Part shown: one piece after another, positions 34,243 to 46,917 of the stretch | How positions within the stretch are numbered: position 1 is the stretch's first letter | Layout: every line of letters begins with the position of its first letter | Assembly: GCF_000308875.1 (NCBI RefSeq) | Contig: NZ_BAGL01000002.1 | Location: 310,001-374,000 of the forward strand | Source: Nocardia transvalensis NBRC 15921 | GTDB lineage: Bacteria; Actinomycetota; Actinomycetes; Mycobacteriales; Mycobacteriaceae | DNA: 64,000 nucleotides | Reading direction: 5' to 3' | Program-made: the position numbers and the translations under genes | Notes under the pieces: model-generated | What the model was told of the DNA's origin: nothing | The model's input: the letters and a program-made list of their open reading frames with translations, nothing else | Database searches by the model: none

Positions 34243-34481
34243 CGGTCCCCTCGGGTCGGTTACTAGCCCCTGATCATAAGGACAGGTGGCGATCGAGGCG
34301 TGTCAAGGAGGGGCGTGACATGCGGGGATCGCCAGCACATCGTGCACCAGTCTCGCGCGTCGTGCCGACTGTTCGGCAGCGGTGGTAAGGGGGCTGATCA
34401 TCGGATCGCGGCCATCGGCCCGGGTCGGGCGCGCCGTAACCGAGGTGCGTCCGGCGTCCGATTTCGGGCAGGATGGAAGAG

Positions 34482-35315
34482 GTGACCCGTCAGCACCTGC
34501 CCAAACCGAAGATGGTGGCCACCGATGTCGATGGCACTCTCATCGATGAGCGCGAGCATGTCACTCCGCGCACCCGGGCGGCGGTGGCCGCGCTCGTCGC
34601 CGACGGGGTGCCCTTCGTCCTCGCCACCGGCCGCCCCCCGCGCTGGATCGATCCGGTGGTCGACGGGCTGGGGTACGCGCCGCTGTGCGTGTGCGGCAAC
34701 GGCGCGGTGATCTACGACAGCGCCGCCGACCGGATCCTGCACACCACCACCCTGGACGTCGAGAGCCTGGCCTGGATCGCGGATCTGGCCGAGCGGGTAC
34801 TGCCCGGCTGCGGCCTGGCCGCCGAGCGGGTCGGGGCCAGCGCGCACGACGCGGCCACGCCCCAGTTCGTGAGTTCGCCGGAGTACGAACACGCCTGGCT
34901 GAATCCCGACGACACCCAGGTCGCCCGGCGCGAGGTGATCGCGGCCCCGGCGGTGAAGATGCTGATCCGGCTGCGCGGTGCCGCCAGCGCCGATATGCGC
35001 GCGGCCCTGGAACCCGATCTGGCCGGGCGCGCGGATGTCACCTACTCGACCGACAACGGCCTGATCGAGCTGTCGGCGCCCGGCATCACCAAGGCGTCCG
35101 GCCTGGCCATCGTCGCCCAGCGGCTGGGCGTCCAGCACGCCACCCTGGTCGCCTTCGGCGATATGCCCAACGACGTGCCGATGCTCCGGATGGCCGGTCA
35201 CGGGGTGGCCATGGCCAACGCGCATCCCGAGGCCCGCGCCGCCGCCGACGAGGTCACCGCGACCAACTCCGCCGACGGCGTCGCCCAGGTGCTGGAACGC
35301 TGGTGGGCGAGCTGA
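34482..35315 (+). CDS. Cof-type HAD-IIB hydrolase (Rv3813c type)
   Basis: A 277-residue phosphatase of the haloacid dehalogenase superfamily, Cof/YidA group. The nucleophile motif is VATDVDGTLID near residue 12 (Asp nucleophile and Asp acid), motif II is LATGRPPR, motif III Lys is in ITKASGLAIVAQRLG and motif IV is AFGDMPNDVPMLRMAG. The IIB cap lies between. It probably dephosphorylates sugar phosphates or nucleotides in the cytoplasm. GTG 34482 follows CAGGAT by 7 nt; an ATG nine nt earlier (34473) would add MEE. Its place next to the amidase gene and acyltransferase region matches the mycobacterial map. Confidence 0.9.
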   Translation: MTRQHLPKPKMVATDVDGTLIDEREHVTPRTRAAVAALVADGVPFVLATGRPPRWIDPVVDGLGYAPLCVCGNGAVIYDSAADRILHTTTLDVESLAWIADLAERVLPGCGLAAERVGASAHDAATPQFVSSPEYEHAWLNPDDTQVARREVIAAPAVKMLIRLRGAASADMRAALEPDLAGRADVTYSTDNGLIELSAPGITKASGLAIVAQRLGVQHATLVAFGDMPNDVPMLRMAGHGVAMANAHPEARAAADEVTATNSADGVAQVLERWWAS

Positions 35316-35321
35316 GCGCGA

Positions 35322-37484
35322 CTACTCGGTAGCCGCGTCGTCGGCGGGCTGCTCCGGCAGCGGAGGTTCGGCGGGTGCGGCCGGGTCGGGGATGTCGCCG
35401 ACCGCCGGGGCGGGATCCGCTTCGGGGACCGGCGGGATGTCCTGGCCGGCCGCCGGGACCGGCGCCGGTTGCGGGACGGGGTCCGGTGCGGACACTTGTT
35501 CTGGAGCGGGTGCGACCGGTGGCGCCGGGTTCCGGGGCGGCTGTTGGCGGGGAGCGTCGTAGTTGTTCAGCAGCGTCGTGACGACGCCCGTCACCTGGTT
35601 GAGAATCAGTGAGCCGTACTGGAAGTCGGTGCGCAGGCCGTCCGGCACCGGATAGGCGCTGCGCTGCGGCAGGCCGAGCAGGCCGGTCTCGGCGCCGAGC
35701 TGGACGAAGCGGTCCAGGATGCGGCCGACCACTTCGACCACCGAGCCGTCCGGGCCCGCGTAGACGTAGCCGTTGACGAACTTCGCGTACTGCCCGCCGT
35801 CGCCGGTCGGCTGCGGCTCGGATGCGGCGGCGCCGAGGGGGCCGTCCGGCCCGCCGTGGTCGGCCCAGTACCGCGCCACCACGTTGTCGCTGACCATCCC
35901 CAGCACCTTGCCGGTCAGATCCGCGAGGGCCGCCAGATCGGACTGGGTGCGCTGGGTGCGCGGCCCGGTGTTGTTGCTCGCCTGGGTGCCCACGCCGCCG
36001 CCGCTGTTCGCGGCGATCTCGCGGATCCGGTCCATCAGCGCGTATGCCGCGTCGCCGGGGCAGGTGGTGTTGCCGACGTCGCGATGGGCGAAGACGGTCG
36101 GCAGTTGCACGGCCTCGCCCTGCGCGTACGGCGTGAATTCGGTGCCCTCCGAGTACATCGTGGTGCGGCCGGTCGGGTTCAGCCCGGCGACCTTGGCGCG
36201 CCAGCCGATGAACTGCCCGGCCGCCTGGAGCGCGGCGTCGGTCGGCGGCTCGGTCTCGAAATCGCCCATCAGCGCGACGCCGGAGGTGTTCTCGTTGAAC
36301 CCGCCCGCGTGCGCGCCCTGCACCGGCCGGTCGAGCCCGCCGGCGTGGCCCTCGAAGATCTGCCCGTACTTGTCGACCAGGGCGTGGTAGCCGATATCGC
36401 ACCAGCCCAGCGTCTTCGCGTGATAGGCGTAGATGGACCGGACGATGCCGGCCGATTCGGCCGGGGAGTAGTCGTTGCGACCCGCGGTGTGGTGCACCGT
36501 GATTCCGCCGAGGCCGTCGTCGTAGGTGGGGTCCTCGCAGCGGATGGATTCGTCGGCGCCCCACTGCGCGCGGCTGATCACCTTGGGTCCGCCGCCCGAC
36601 AGCGGCGCGGCCACGGTGGAGAGGTTCTCGTCGACCGCGCCGCGGCCGGGATCGATCAGCACCGCCGACAGCGCGGCGTTCAGATGGGCCGGATCGTCGG
36701 AGCGGCCGGGCGCCGGCGCGGCCGCCTTGCGCGTGGTGAGCACCTGGACGGCAGTGGTCTTGCCCACGTAGATCGGCTCGGTGCCGGTCTTTCCGGCGGG
36801 GGCGTGATCGTTCGCGCGGGTGTCGACCCGCTCGGTGGCGAACCACGGTCCCCAGCTGCCGTCGGGTGTGCGCGCCCGGACCATGGCCTTGGTGCCGCCG
36901 AGGTCCTGCGCGGTGAGTCCGACCATGCTGAACGGGGTTTCGCGGGTGAGTTCCTTGACCTCCGCGCCCACCTGGTCGGCGAGTTCGGGCCCGACGGCCC
37001 CGGGCGCGAGGGCGGGTGTTCCGGGATCGGCGCCGGGAATCGGATCGGCGGGCTCGGCGTCGTCGAGCGGCGCGGCGATACGGCTCGGACCGCCGCTCGG
37101 CCGGCGGGGCGGCGCGGGCTGCACCGCGGTGGGCTCGGACGGCCCGAACTGGGGGAGCGGAATCTCGCCGGGTAGCTGCACGCCCGGCGGCGTGGGGAGG
37201 CCCGGCGGGACCGGAATCGCCCGGGGCAGCGGGATTTTGCGCAGATCGGACAGGCGCAGATCCGGCAGGTCGAGCCCGGTGAACTCGCGCAGCGGCAGGA
37301 CGACGTCGGGTGCGGAGGCGAGCGCCACCTCGGCGAGTTGCGCGGGGATCGCTGCGAGATTGCTTTCGTTCGCGGAGTGATAGTCGGGTGTGTCGCGCAG
37401 GACGAGACCGGCGAGCGGCGCGGTGACCGCGAGCGTGGCCACCACCGGGAGAATGTACGGGCGATTCGGTCTGCGATACGGCAC
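35322..37484 (-). CDS. Secreted N-acetylmuramoyl-L-alanine amidase with LGFP-type repeats
   Basis: A 720-residue exported cell-wall hydrolase. A basic N-terminus and hydrophobic stretch (YILPVVATLAVTAPLAGLVL) form a signal or anchor; residues about 80-300 are Pro/Ala-rich with a beta domain. The amidase_2/PGRP domain (about 305-480) has the zinc ligands in GGITVHHTAGRNDY and in AHRDVGNTTCPGD, plus the catalytic Tyr region DIGYHALVDKYGQIFEGHAGG. LGFP-like repeats that bind the arabinogalactan-peptidoglycan follow (ADHGGPDGPLGAAASEPQ, GAETGLLGLPQRSAYP). A Pro-rich tail ends the protein. It should cut the MurNAc-L-Ala bond. GTG start with AAGGGGAG. It matches Rv3811 by position. Confidence 0.9.
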   Translation of the reverse strand: MPYRRPNRPYILPVVATLAVTAPLAGLVLRDTPDYHSANESNLAAIPAQLAEVALASAPDVVLPLREFTGLDLPDLRLSDLRKIPLPRAIPVPPGLPTPPGVQLPGEIPLPQFGPSEPTAVQPAPPRRPSGGPSRIAAPLDDAEPADPIPGADPGTPALAPGAVGPELADQVGAEVKELTRETPFSMVGLTAQDLGGTKAMVRARTPDGSWGPWFATERVDTRANDHAPAGKTGTEPIYVGKTTAVQVLTTRKAAAPAPGRSDDPAHLNAALSAVLIDPGRGAVDENLSTVAAPLSGGGPKVISRAQWGADESIRCEDPTYDDGLGGITVHHTAGRNDYSPAESAGIVRSIYAYHAKTLGWCDIGYHALVDKYGQIFEGHAGGLDRPVQGAHAGGFNENTSGVALMGDFETEPPTDAALQAAGQFIGWRAKVAGLNPTGRTTMYSEGTEFTPYAQGEAVQLPTVFAHRDVGNTTCPGDAAYALMDRIREIAANSGGGVGTQASNNTGPRTQRTQSDLAALADLTGKVLGMVSDNVVARYWADHGGPDGPLGAAASEPQPTGDGGQYAKFVNGYVYAGPDGSVVEVVGRILDRFVQLGAETGLLGLPQRSAYPVPDGLRTDFQYGSLILNQVTGVVTTLLNNYDAPRQQPPRNPAPPVAPAPEQVSAPDPVPQPAPVPAAGQDIPPVPEADPAPAVGDIPDPAAPAEPPLPEQPADDAATE

Positions 37485-37555
37485 GAGCGTCTCCCCTTCA
37501 GGTAGAACCGTTGGCCGTCAGTAGCGCATAAGGGTTGATTCCTGACGGAACAATG

Positions 37556-37580
37556 GTCACACTAGTCACAATCGTCACAA
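37556..37580. promoter_or_regulatory. Triple 9-bp direct repeat of GTCAC(A), MtrA-box-like
   Basis: GTCACACTA, GTCACAATC and GTCACAAAT start at 37556, 37565 and 37574, a strict 9-bp repeat. The response regulator MtrA of mycobacteria binds tandem GTCACA-type repeats at this spacing. The site lies between the divergent amidase and SpoIID-domain genes, both cell-wall functions of the kind MtrA controls. The surrounding 37490-37640 stretch is AT-rich for this genome. Confidence 0.65.
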
Positions 37581-37675
37581 ATCTAAACCTTCGGTTGAGG
37601 ATTAGGGCTAGATAGCTCGAATGTAACTTCCAAGTAGTCGCACAGCGGGCAGGACATGCCGAACGGAAACAACCG

Positions 37676-39241
37676 GTGACCTACCCGCGAAACCCGGTGG
37701 GAGTGCACATGGCAAGCGCGGGACGACGGTGGATCGCGGTGCTGCGACAGGGTGACCTCGTGCGCCGCCGCCGACGGCGGCAGTTCGCGGTGGCGGGCCT
37801 GGTCGTGGTGACGGTCGCCGGCGGCGCGGCCGTGGTGTACTCGGCCTGGCCCGAGACGGCGGTCCGGCCGCTCGCCGGTGTCGGGCACGGCCGCGGGATG
37901 AGTCAGGTCGGCGCCTTCGACCAGGCGATCGCCGGCGCCACCGCCGACGGCATCCTCGCGCATTACTATCCGGGCGCCGACCTGGGCACGGTCGGGCCCA
38001 CGGCCGTGCGGGTGCGGCTGACGGCCGACGACAACGAGACCCTCGACGTCTTCTCCGACGCCGGGCTGACCGTCGCCGACAGGCGGGTCGTGCCCGGTCA
38101 GGCCGCCCACCTCACGCCCATGCCGGACGGCGGCGCCAATGTCGTGATCACGGCCGGGTGCACCGGCGACGTGATCTGGCAGGGCGCGGCCGAGGATCCC
38201 TTCGCGTATCCGGTCGACGCCGGGACCAACCGGCCGCCGGCCGAACATCTGAAGGTGTGCGGCGGCGGCACGTACCGCGGCGCGGTCGGCGTGGCGCTGG
38301 AGAACGGCGAGCCCCGCACCGTCAACCAGGTCGACGTCGATGACTACCTGATGGGCGTGGTTCCCGCCGAGATGCAGGCCAACTGGGCCGATCAGGGCGC
38401 CGCCGAGGCGTTGCGCGCGCAGGCCGTCGCGGCCCGCTCCTACGCGCTGGCCGAACATCGCTACCCCTACGCGCAGACCTGCGATATCACCGACTGCCAG
38501 GCCTATCCCGGCACCGAGCGGGAGGATCCGCGCGCCACGGAGGCGGTCCTGGCCACCTCGGGCCGGGTGCTGTTGCGGGAGGGCAGGATTCTGCGCACCG
38601 AGTATTCGGCGGCGCCGGGCGGCGGCCAGCCGATCGATATCTCCACCCTCGAGGTGGGCCCGAGCCCGGACGAACTAGCCCCCGCCCCCGAGGCCCCCGT
38701 CGCCCCGCCGCCCGTCGACGCCGGTCAGCAGCGGGTGCGCGGCAGCAGCATCATCGATGCGAAGTACCTCGAAACAGGCGGTCCCACCGGCCCGCTGGGT
38801 GAGGCGCTCGGCCCCGAGGCGTGGCTCCCCGGCCGCATCGGGACCTACCGCACCTTCGACAACGGCGTCATCATCGCGACCCCGGCGCTCGGCGCCCGCG
38901 TCGTGGACTTCGCCACCCTGCTGCAAGAGGTCCCGGAGGCCGCGCCCGGCACGCGAACCGGGGCGATGCCCAACGGCCAGGCGATTCCGGGCGGCGGCAC
39001 GGTCGCGCCGAACACCGCCGCCGTGCCCACGCCCCGGGCCACGACGCCGCCGGAGGCCCCGGCCGCACCAACCCCACACCCGTCGGCGACCGGCGGTCAG
39101 ACGCAGGCGACCGCTCCGGACGGACCTGCCGAACCGTGGACCGCCGAACCCGATCCTGAGACGGGTATCGCGCCCGATCCCGGCACCGAACCGGTGACCG
39201 ACGCGACGATGCCGGAGGGTTCCGAGACTCCGGTCGGCTGA
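37676..39241 (+). CDS. Membrane-anchored SpoIID/LytB-domain protein
   Basis: A 521-residue bitopic protein: basic N-terminus, one transmembrane helix (about residues 37-60, AVAGLVVVTVAGGAAVVYSAW), then an outer SpoIID domain (about 70-310). Family marks are GHGRGMSQVGAFDQA, the VDVDDYLMGVVPAEMQANW segment, EALRAQAVAARSYALAE, and CDITDCQAYPG. In spore formers SpoIID cleaves denuded peptidoglycan glycan; here it may be a glycan-trimming enzyme or a non-catalytic partner. After it come an LGFP-like unit (GGPTGPLGEALGPEAWLPG) and a long Pro/Thr/Glu tail. GTG 37676 is the longest start; ATG 37709 (MASAGRRW) is possible. It is divergent from the amidase. Confidence 0.85.
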   Translation: MTYPRNPVGVHMASAGRRWIAVLRQGDLVRRRRRRQFAVAGLVVVTVAGGAAVVYSAWPETAVRPLAGVGHGRGMSQVGAFDQAIAGATADGILAHYYPGADLGTVGPTAVRVRLTADDNETLDVFSDAGLTVADRRVVPGQAAHLTPMPDGGANVVITAGCTGDVIWQGAAEDPFAYPVDAGTNRPPAEHLKVCGGGTYRGAVGVALENGEPRTVNQVDVDDYLMGVVPAEMQANWADQGAAEALRAQAVAARSYALAEHRYPYAQTCDITDCQAYPGTEREDPRATEAVLATSGRVLLREGRILRTEYSAAPGGGQPIDISTLEVGPSPDELAPAPEAPVAPPPVDAGQQRVRGSSIIDAKYLETGGPTGPLGEALGPEAWLPGRIGTYRTFDNGVIIATPALGARVVDFATLLQEVPEAAPGTRTGAMPNGQAIPGGGTVAPNTAAVPTPRATTPPEAPAAPTPHPSATGGQTQATAPDGPAEPWTAEPDPETGIAPDPGTEPVTDATMPEGSETPVG

Positions 39242-39303
39242 GTCGAGACTCGCCGCACCCTCGAAAGCGCCTGTCGCCGAACGGGTTCGATGCCGCTACC
39301 TGC

Positions 39304-39804
39304 TCAGCTCAGCGTGGTGTCCCCGAGTGATTCCGACAGCACCCGCAGCAGCCCCGCGAGCTGGTCCAGCTCCGCGCGGTCCACGCCGCCCAGCAGCCGG
39401 ATCTCGTTGTCGACGTGCAGGGGCATGAGCCTGTCGATCGTGTCGAGGCCCTCGTCGGTCAGCTGGATGCGGACCGTGCGGCGATCCTTGGGATCCGGCG
39501 TGCGCCGCACCAGGCCCTTGGCCTCCATCCGATCGATGCGGTTGGTGATGGCGCCCGAGGTGACCATGGTGGTCTTGATCAGTCCGCCCGCGGTCAGCCC
39601 GTCCGGGCCGCCGGACCGCCGCAGCGTGCTGAGCACGTCGAACTCCCAGTACTCCAGCCCGTAGTTCGCGAAGAAGTCCTTCATCTCGCGTTCGAACAGG
39701 TGACCCAGCCGCTTCAGCCGCCCGACGACGTGCGTCGGCCACACGTCCAATTCGGGTCGCACCCGGCCCCACGCCGCCACGACCTCGTCCACCGCGTCAC
39801 TCAC
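39304..39804 (-). CDS. MarR family transcriptional regulator
   Basis: A 166-residue winged-helix regulator. The DNA-binding region is LTAGGLIKTTMVTSGAITNRIDRMEAKGLVRRTPDPKDRRTVRIQLT (about residues 68-120), with the typical wing DPKDRRT. GTG 39804 is chosen because AAGGGAGG lies 8 nt upstream; the earlier in-frame GTG at 39813 overlaps that site. Two 16-bp dyads of the type ATCTCAACNTTNAGAT lie between it and the divergent EamA gene and are its probable operators, so it likely represses the EamA-epimerase unit and itself. Confidence 0.93.
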   Translation of the reverse strand: MSDAVDEVVAAWGRVRPELDVWPTHVVGRLKRLGHLFEREMKDFFANYGLEYWEFDVLSTLRRSGGPDGLTAGGLIKTTMVTSGAITNRIDRMEAKGLVRRTPDPKDRRTVRIQLTDEGLDTIDRLMPLHVDNEIRLLGGVDRAELDQLAGLLRVLSESLGDTTLS

Positions 39805-39831
39805 CGGCCGCACCTCCCTTCGCTCGGATAA

Positions 39832-39847
39832 ATCTCAACATTCAGAT
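39832..39847. promoter_or_regulatory. MarR operator copy 1
   Basis: ATCTCAACATTCAGAT, an imperfect copy of the dyad at 39878, lies 28 bp upstream of the MarR start and just before the -35 of the rightward promoter. Confidence 0.6.
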
Positions 39848-39849
39848 AC

Positions 39850-39879
39850 TTGACACTAAGACTGTAGGTGGTGTGTTAT
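39850..39879 (+). promoter_or_regulatory. Promoter of the EamA-epimerase unit
   Basis: TTGACA at 39850-39855 and TGTTAT at 39874-39879 are spaced by 18 bp and form a good sigma-70-type promoter. The -10 runs into the perfect dyad at 39878, so MarR binding would block it. Confidence 0.6.
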
Positions 39880-39893
39880 CTCAACGTTGAGAT
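39878..39893. promoter_or_regulatory. MarR operator copy 2, perfect dyad
   Basis: ATCTCAACGTTGAGAT is a perfect 16-bp palindrome overlapping the -10 of the rightward promoter. It is 46 bp, about four and a half helical turns, from copy 1. Confidence 0.7.
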
Positions 39894-39914
39894 TATTGAT
39901 GAGGAGAGACCGGT

Positions 39915-40844
39915 ATGACAACCACCTCGCCCGCCGCCGCCTCGCGTGTCGGCACGCTCGCCCTGACCGGCCTCGCGCCGCTCGTCTGGGGCAGCACCTA
40001 TGCCGTGACCTCGGAATTCCTCCCGGCCGATCGGCCGATGTTCACCGCGATGATGCGGGCCCTCCCGGCGGGTCTGGTTCTGCTCGCCCTCACCCGGGCA
40101 CTGCCGCACGGCCGGTGGATCTGGCGCACGGTCGTCCTCGGGGTGCTGAATTTCGGGGCCTTCTTCCCGCTGCTGTTCCTCGCCGCCTATCGGCTTCCCG
40201 GTGGCGTGGCGGCCGTACTCGGCGCGGCGGCGCCGATGTTCGCGGTCGTGCTCACCGGCCTGCTGCTGCGTGAGCGTCCGAGCGGCCGGAAGCTGCTGGC
40301 GGGCGTGATCGGCATCGTCGGCGTGAGCTTGGTGGTGCTGCGGGCCACCGCCGCGCTCGACCTGATCGGCGTGCTCGCGGGGCTCGCCGGAGCCGCCTCG
40401 ATGGCCGCGGCCACCGTGCTGGCCGGGCGCTGGGGACGGCCCGAGGGGGTCGGGCCGCTGACCGTCACCGGCTGGCAGCTCACCGTCGGCGGGCTGGTGC
40501 TGCTGCCGCTGGCCCTGGTGACCGAGGGCGCACCGCCCGCGCTCGACGGCGCGGCCGTCGGCGGCTACCTGTACCTCGGGGCGATCGGCACGGCCGCGGC
40601 CTACGCGGTCTGGTTCCGCGGCCTCGCGCGGGTGGCCGCCACCTCGGTCGCCTTCCTCGGCCTGCTCAGCCCGCTGTCGGCCGCGGTCATCGGCTGGGCG
40701 TGGCTCGGCCAGGCGCTGACGCCGCTGCAACTGCTGGGTATGGCGATCGCGCTGGGCGGCACCCTCCTCGGGCAGACCGGTGGCCGCCGGGCGCCGACCG
40801 CCGCGCCGGCTCCGGCCGCGGTGAGCGCGCTCCGGGCCGCCTGA
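39915..40844 (+). CDS. EamA/DMT family permease
   Basis: A 309-residue transporter with ten predicted helices in two EamA repeats (about residues 10-140 and 150-285). It starts LALTGLAPLVWGSTYAVTSEFLPADRP, the usual RhaT/EamA opening, and repeat 2 contains YLYLGAIGTAAAYAVWFRGLARVAATSVAFLGLLSPLSAAVIGW. Export of a metabolite, amino acid or drug is likely; the substrate is unknown. ATG 39915 has GAGGAGAG upstream. It is controlled by the MarR dyads and followed 34 bp later by the epimerase-like gene. Confidence 0.92.
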   Translation: MTTTSPAAASRVGTLALTGLAPLVWGSTYAVTSEFLPADRPMFTAMMRALPAGLVLLALTRALPHGRWIWRTVVLGVLNFGAFFPLLFLAAYRLPGGVAAVLGAAAPMFAVVLTGLLLRERPSGRKLLAGVIGIVGVSLVVLRATAALDLIGVLAGLAGAASMAAATVLAGRWGRPEGVGPLTVTGWQLTVGGLVLLPLALVTEGAPPALDGAAVGGYLYLGAIGTAAAYAVWFRGLARVAATSVAFLGLLSPLSAAVIGWAWLGQALTPLQLLGMAIALGGTLLGQTGGRRAPTAAPAPAAVSALRAA

Positions 40845-40878
40845 TCCGATTCGAACCACATCCAAGGAGCGAAAGACC

Positions 40879-41520
40879 ATGCGTATCACCGTTTTCGGAG
40901 CCTCGGGCGAGGTCGGCAGCCGGGTCGTGCGAGAGGCGCTGGCCCGCGGGCACCAGGTCACGGCGGTCTCCCGCGACACCTCCCGGCTGCGCTCGCTGCC
41001 GGTGGAGGTCGAGGTGCGCGCCGGTGACGCCGCCGATCCGGAGGACGTCGCCGACCTGGGCGCCGGCAGCGACGTGGTCGTCAGCGCCACCCGCCCCGGT
41101 CCCGGACGGGAGTACGAACTCGCGGCCGCCGCCGACGGGCTGCTGTCGGGCCTCACCGGTACCGGCGTCCGGCTGCTGGTCGTCGGCGGCGCCGGGAATC
41201 TGACGGTGCCGGGGGCGCACGGGAAAACCGTGGTCGAGATGCCGGACTTCCCGGACGGCTGGCGGCCCATCGCCCTGGCCTGCCACGCGCAGCTGGAGAT
41301 CTTTCGCGCGTCGCGGCGGGATGTCGATTGGGCGTACCTGAGCCCGCCGTCGAATCTGGCGCCCGGCGACCGGACGGGCGAGTACCGGCTCGGCGCCGAC
41401 GAACTCGTCGTCGACGCCGACGGTAACTCGCTGATCTCGACGGAGGATCTCGCCGTCGCCCTTCTGGACGAAGCCGAGCGGCCGAAACACCATCGGACGC
41501 GGTTCACAGTCGGATACTGA
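40879..41520 (+). CDS. NAD(P)-dependent epimerase/reductase (BVR-B/YwnB-like)
   Basis: A 213-residue single Rossmann-fold protein of the NAD(P)H-binding atypical SDR type. The cofactor motif is ITVFGASGEVGSRVVREAL at the N-terminus (GASGxxG), followed by VVSATRPGPG, LLVVGGAGNL and DVDWAYLSPPSNLAPG. It resembles the flavin/biliverdin reductase-like YwnB group, so a role in redox stress is possible. AAGGAGCG precedes the ATG at 40879. It presumably shares the MarR-controlled transcript with the permease. Confidence 0.9.
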   Translation: MRITVFGASGEVGSRVVREALARGHQVTAVSRDTSRLRSLPVEVEVRAGDAADPEDVADLGAGSDVVVSATRPGPGREYELAAAADGLLSGLTGTGVRLLVVGGAGNLTVPGAHGKTVVEMPDFPDGWRPIALACHAQLEIFRASRRDVDWAYLSPPSNLAPGDRTGEYRLGADELVVDADGNSLISTEDLAVALLDEAERPKHHRTRFTVGY

Positions 41521-41534
41521 GATCGGACTTGACC

Positions 41535-41549
41535 TTGACGTAGCGTCAA
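41535..41549. promoter_or_regulatory. MerR-type dyad operator
   Basis: TTGACGTAGCGTCAA, arms TTGACG/CGTCAA around 3 bp, lies 41 bp upstream of the TipA-like regulator. It resembles the dyads in TipA-type promoters, which are usually autoactivated from within an over-long promoter spacer; TTGACC just upstream (41529-41534) could be the -35. Confidence 0.6.
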
Positions 41550-41590
41550 CTTGCACGCTGGATGTATCGACGCGGACGAGGGGAGAAGCG

Positions 41591-42349
41591 GTGGCGGGGA
41601 CCGAATGGTCCATCCAGGAGCTGGCCAAGGCGGCGGGCACCACGAGCCGGACGCTGCGCCACTACGGCCAGCTCGGGCTGCTGCCGCCCAGCCGGATCGG
41701 GACCAACGGATACCGGTACTACGACCAGGACTCCCTCGTGCGGTTACAGCGCATCCTGCTGCTGCGGGGCCTCGGCCTCGGGCTGCCGGTCATCGCCGAA
41801 GTGCTTGCCGGAGAACAGGATACGACGGCCGCGCTGCGGACGCACCTGGATCTGCTGCGCCAGGAGCAGGACCGGATCGCCCGCCGGATCGCGTCGGTGC
41901 AGACCACATTGCACAAGACGGAAGCAGGTGAGCCGCTCATGGCGGACGAGGTATTCGACGGATTCGACCACACCCAGTACAAGGACGAGGTGATCGACCG
42001 CTGGGGCAAGGACGCCTACGAACAGGGCGACCGCTGGTGGCGCTCGCTGTCGGAGGCGGAGAAGAAGCAGCACTTCCAGACCCACGTCGATATCGCCGCC
42101 GACTACGGCCGAGCCCACCGGGCGGGCCTCGACCCGAGCAGCGAGGAGGTCCAGGCCATCGTCCACCGCCACTACGACTGGGTGACGAGCGGCTGGCAGG
42201 GCCGCTGCCCGACCAGGGACTACTTCATCGGCCTCGGCGACATGTACGTCGCGGACCCCCGCTTCGGCCAGAACTACGACAAGCACGGCCCCGGCACAGC
42301 CGAATTCGTCCGCGACGCGATGACCGCCTACGCCGAAGCACAGCTGTAG
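41591..42349 (+). CDS. TipA-like MerR regulator with TipAS drug-binding domain
   Basis: A 252-residue MerR regulator. The N-terminal winged helix (about residues 6-75) reads WSIQELAKAAGTTSRTLRHYGQLGLLPPSRIGTNGYRYYD, followed by the dimerisation helix (about 80-115). The C-terminal TipAS domain (about 125-250; DEVIDRWGKDAYEQGDRWWRSLSE, HRHYDWVTSGWQGRCPTRDYFIGLGDMYVADPRF) is the globin-like pocket that binds thiopeptides in Streptomyces TipAL. Thus it may sense a thiopeptide-like or other cyclic compound. The internal M at about residue 117 (LMADEV) might allow a short TipAS form, as in tipA. A dyad operator precedes the gene. Confidence 0.9.
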   Translation: MAGTEWSIQELAKAAGTTSRTLRHYGQLGLLPPSRIGTNGYRYYDQDSLVRLQRILLLRGLGLGLPVIAEVLAGEQDTTAALRTHLDLLRQEQDRIARRIASVQTTLHKTEAGEPLMADEVFDGFDHTQYKDEVIDRWGKDAYEQGDRWWRSLSEAEKKQHFQTHVDIAADYGRAHRAGLDPSSEEVQAIVHRHYDWVTSGWQGRCPTRDYFIGLGDMYVADPRFGQNYDKHGPGTAEFVRDAMTAYAEAQL

Positions 42350-42384
42350 ACAACGGAGTCCGCCCCCCGACCCTCGCACGGTAG

Positions 42385-46913
<4,529 letters not shown>

Positions 46914-46917
<4 letters not shown>

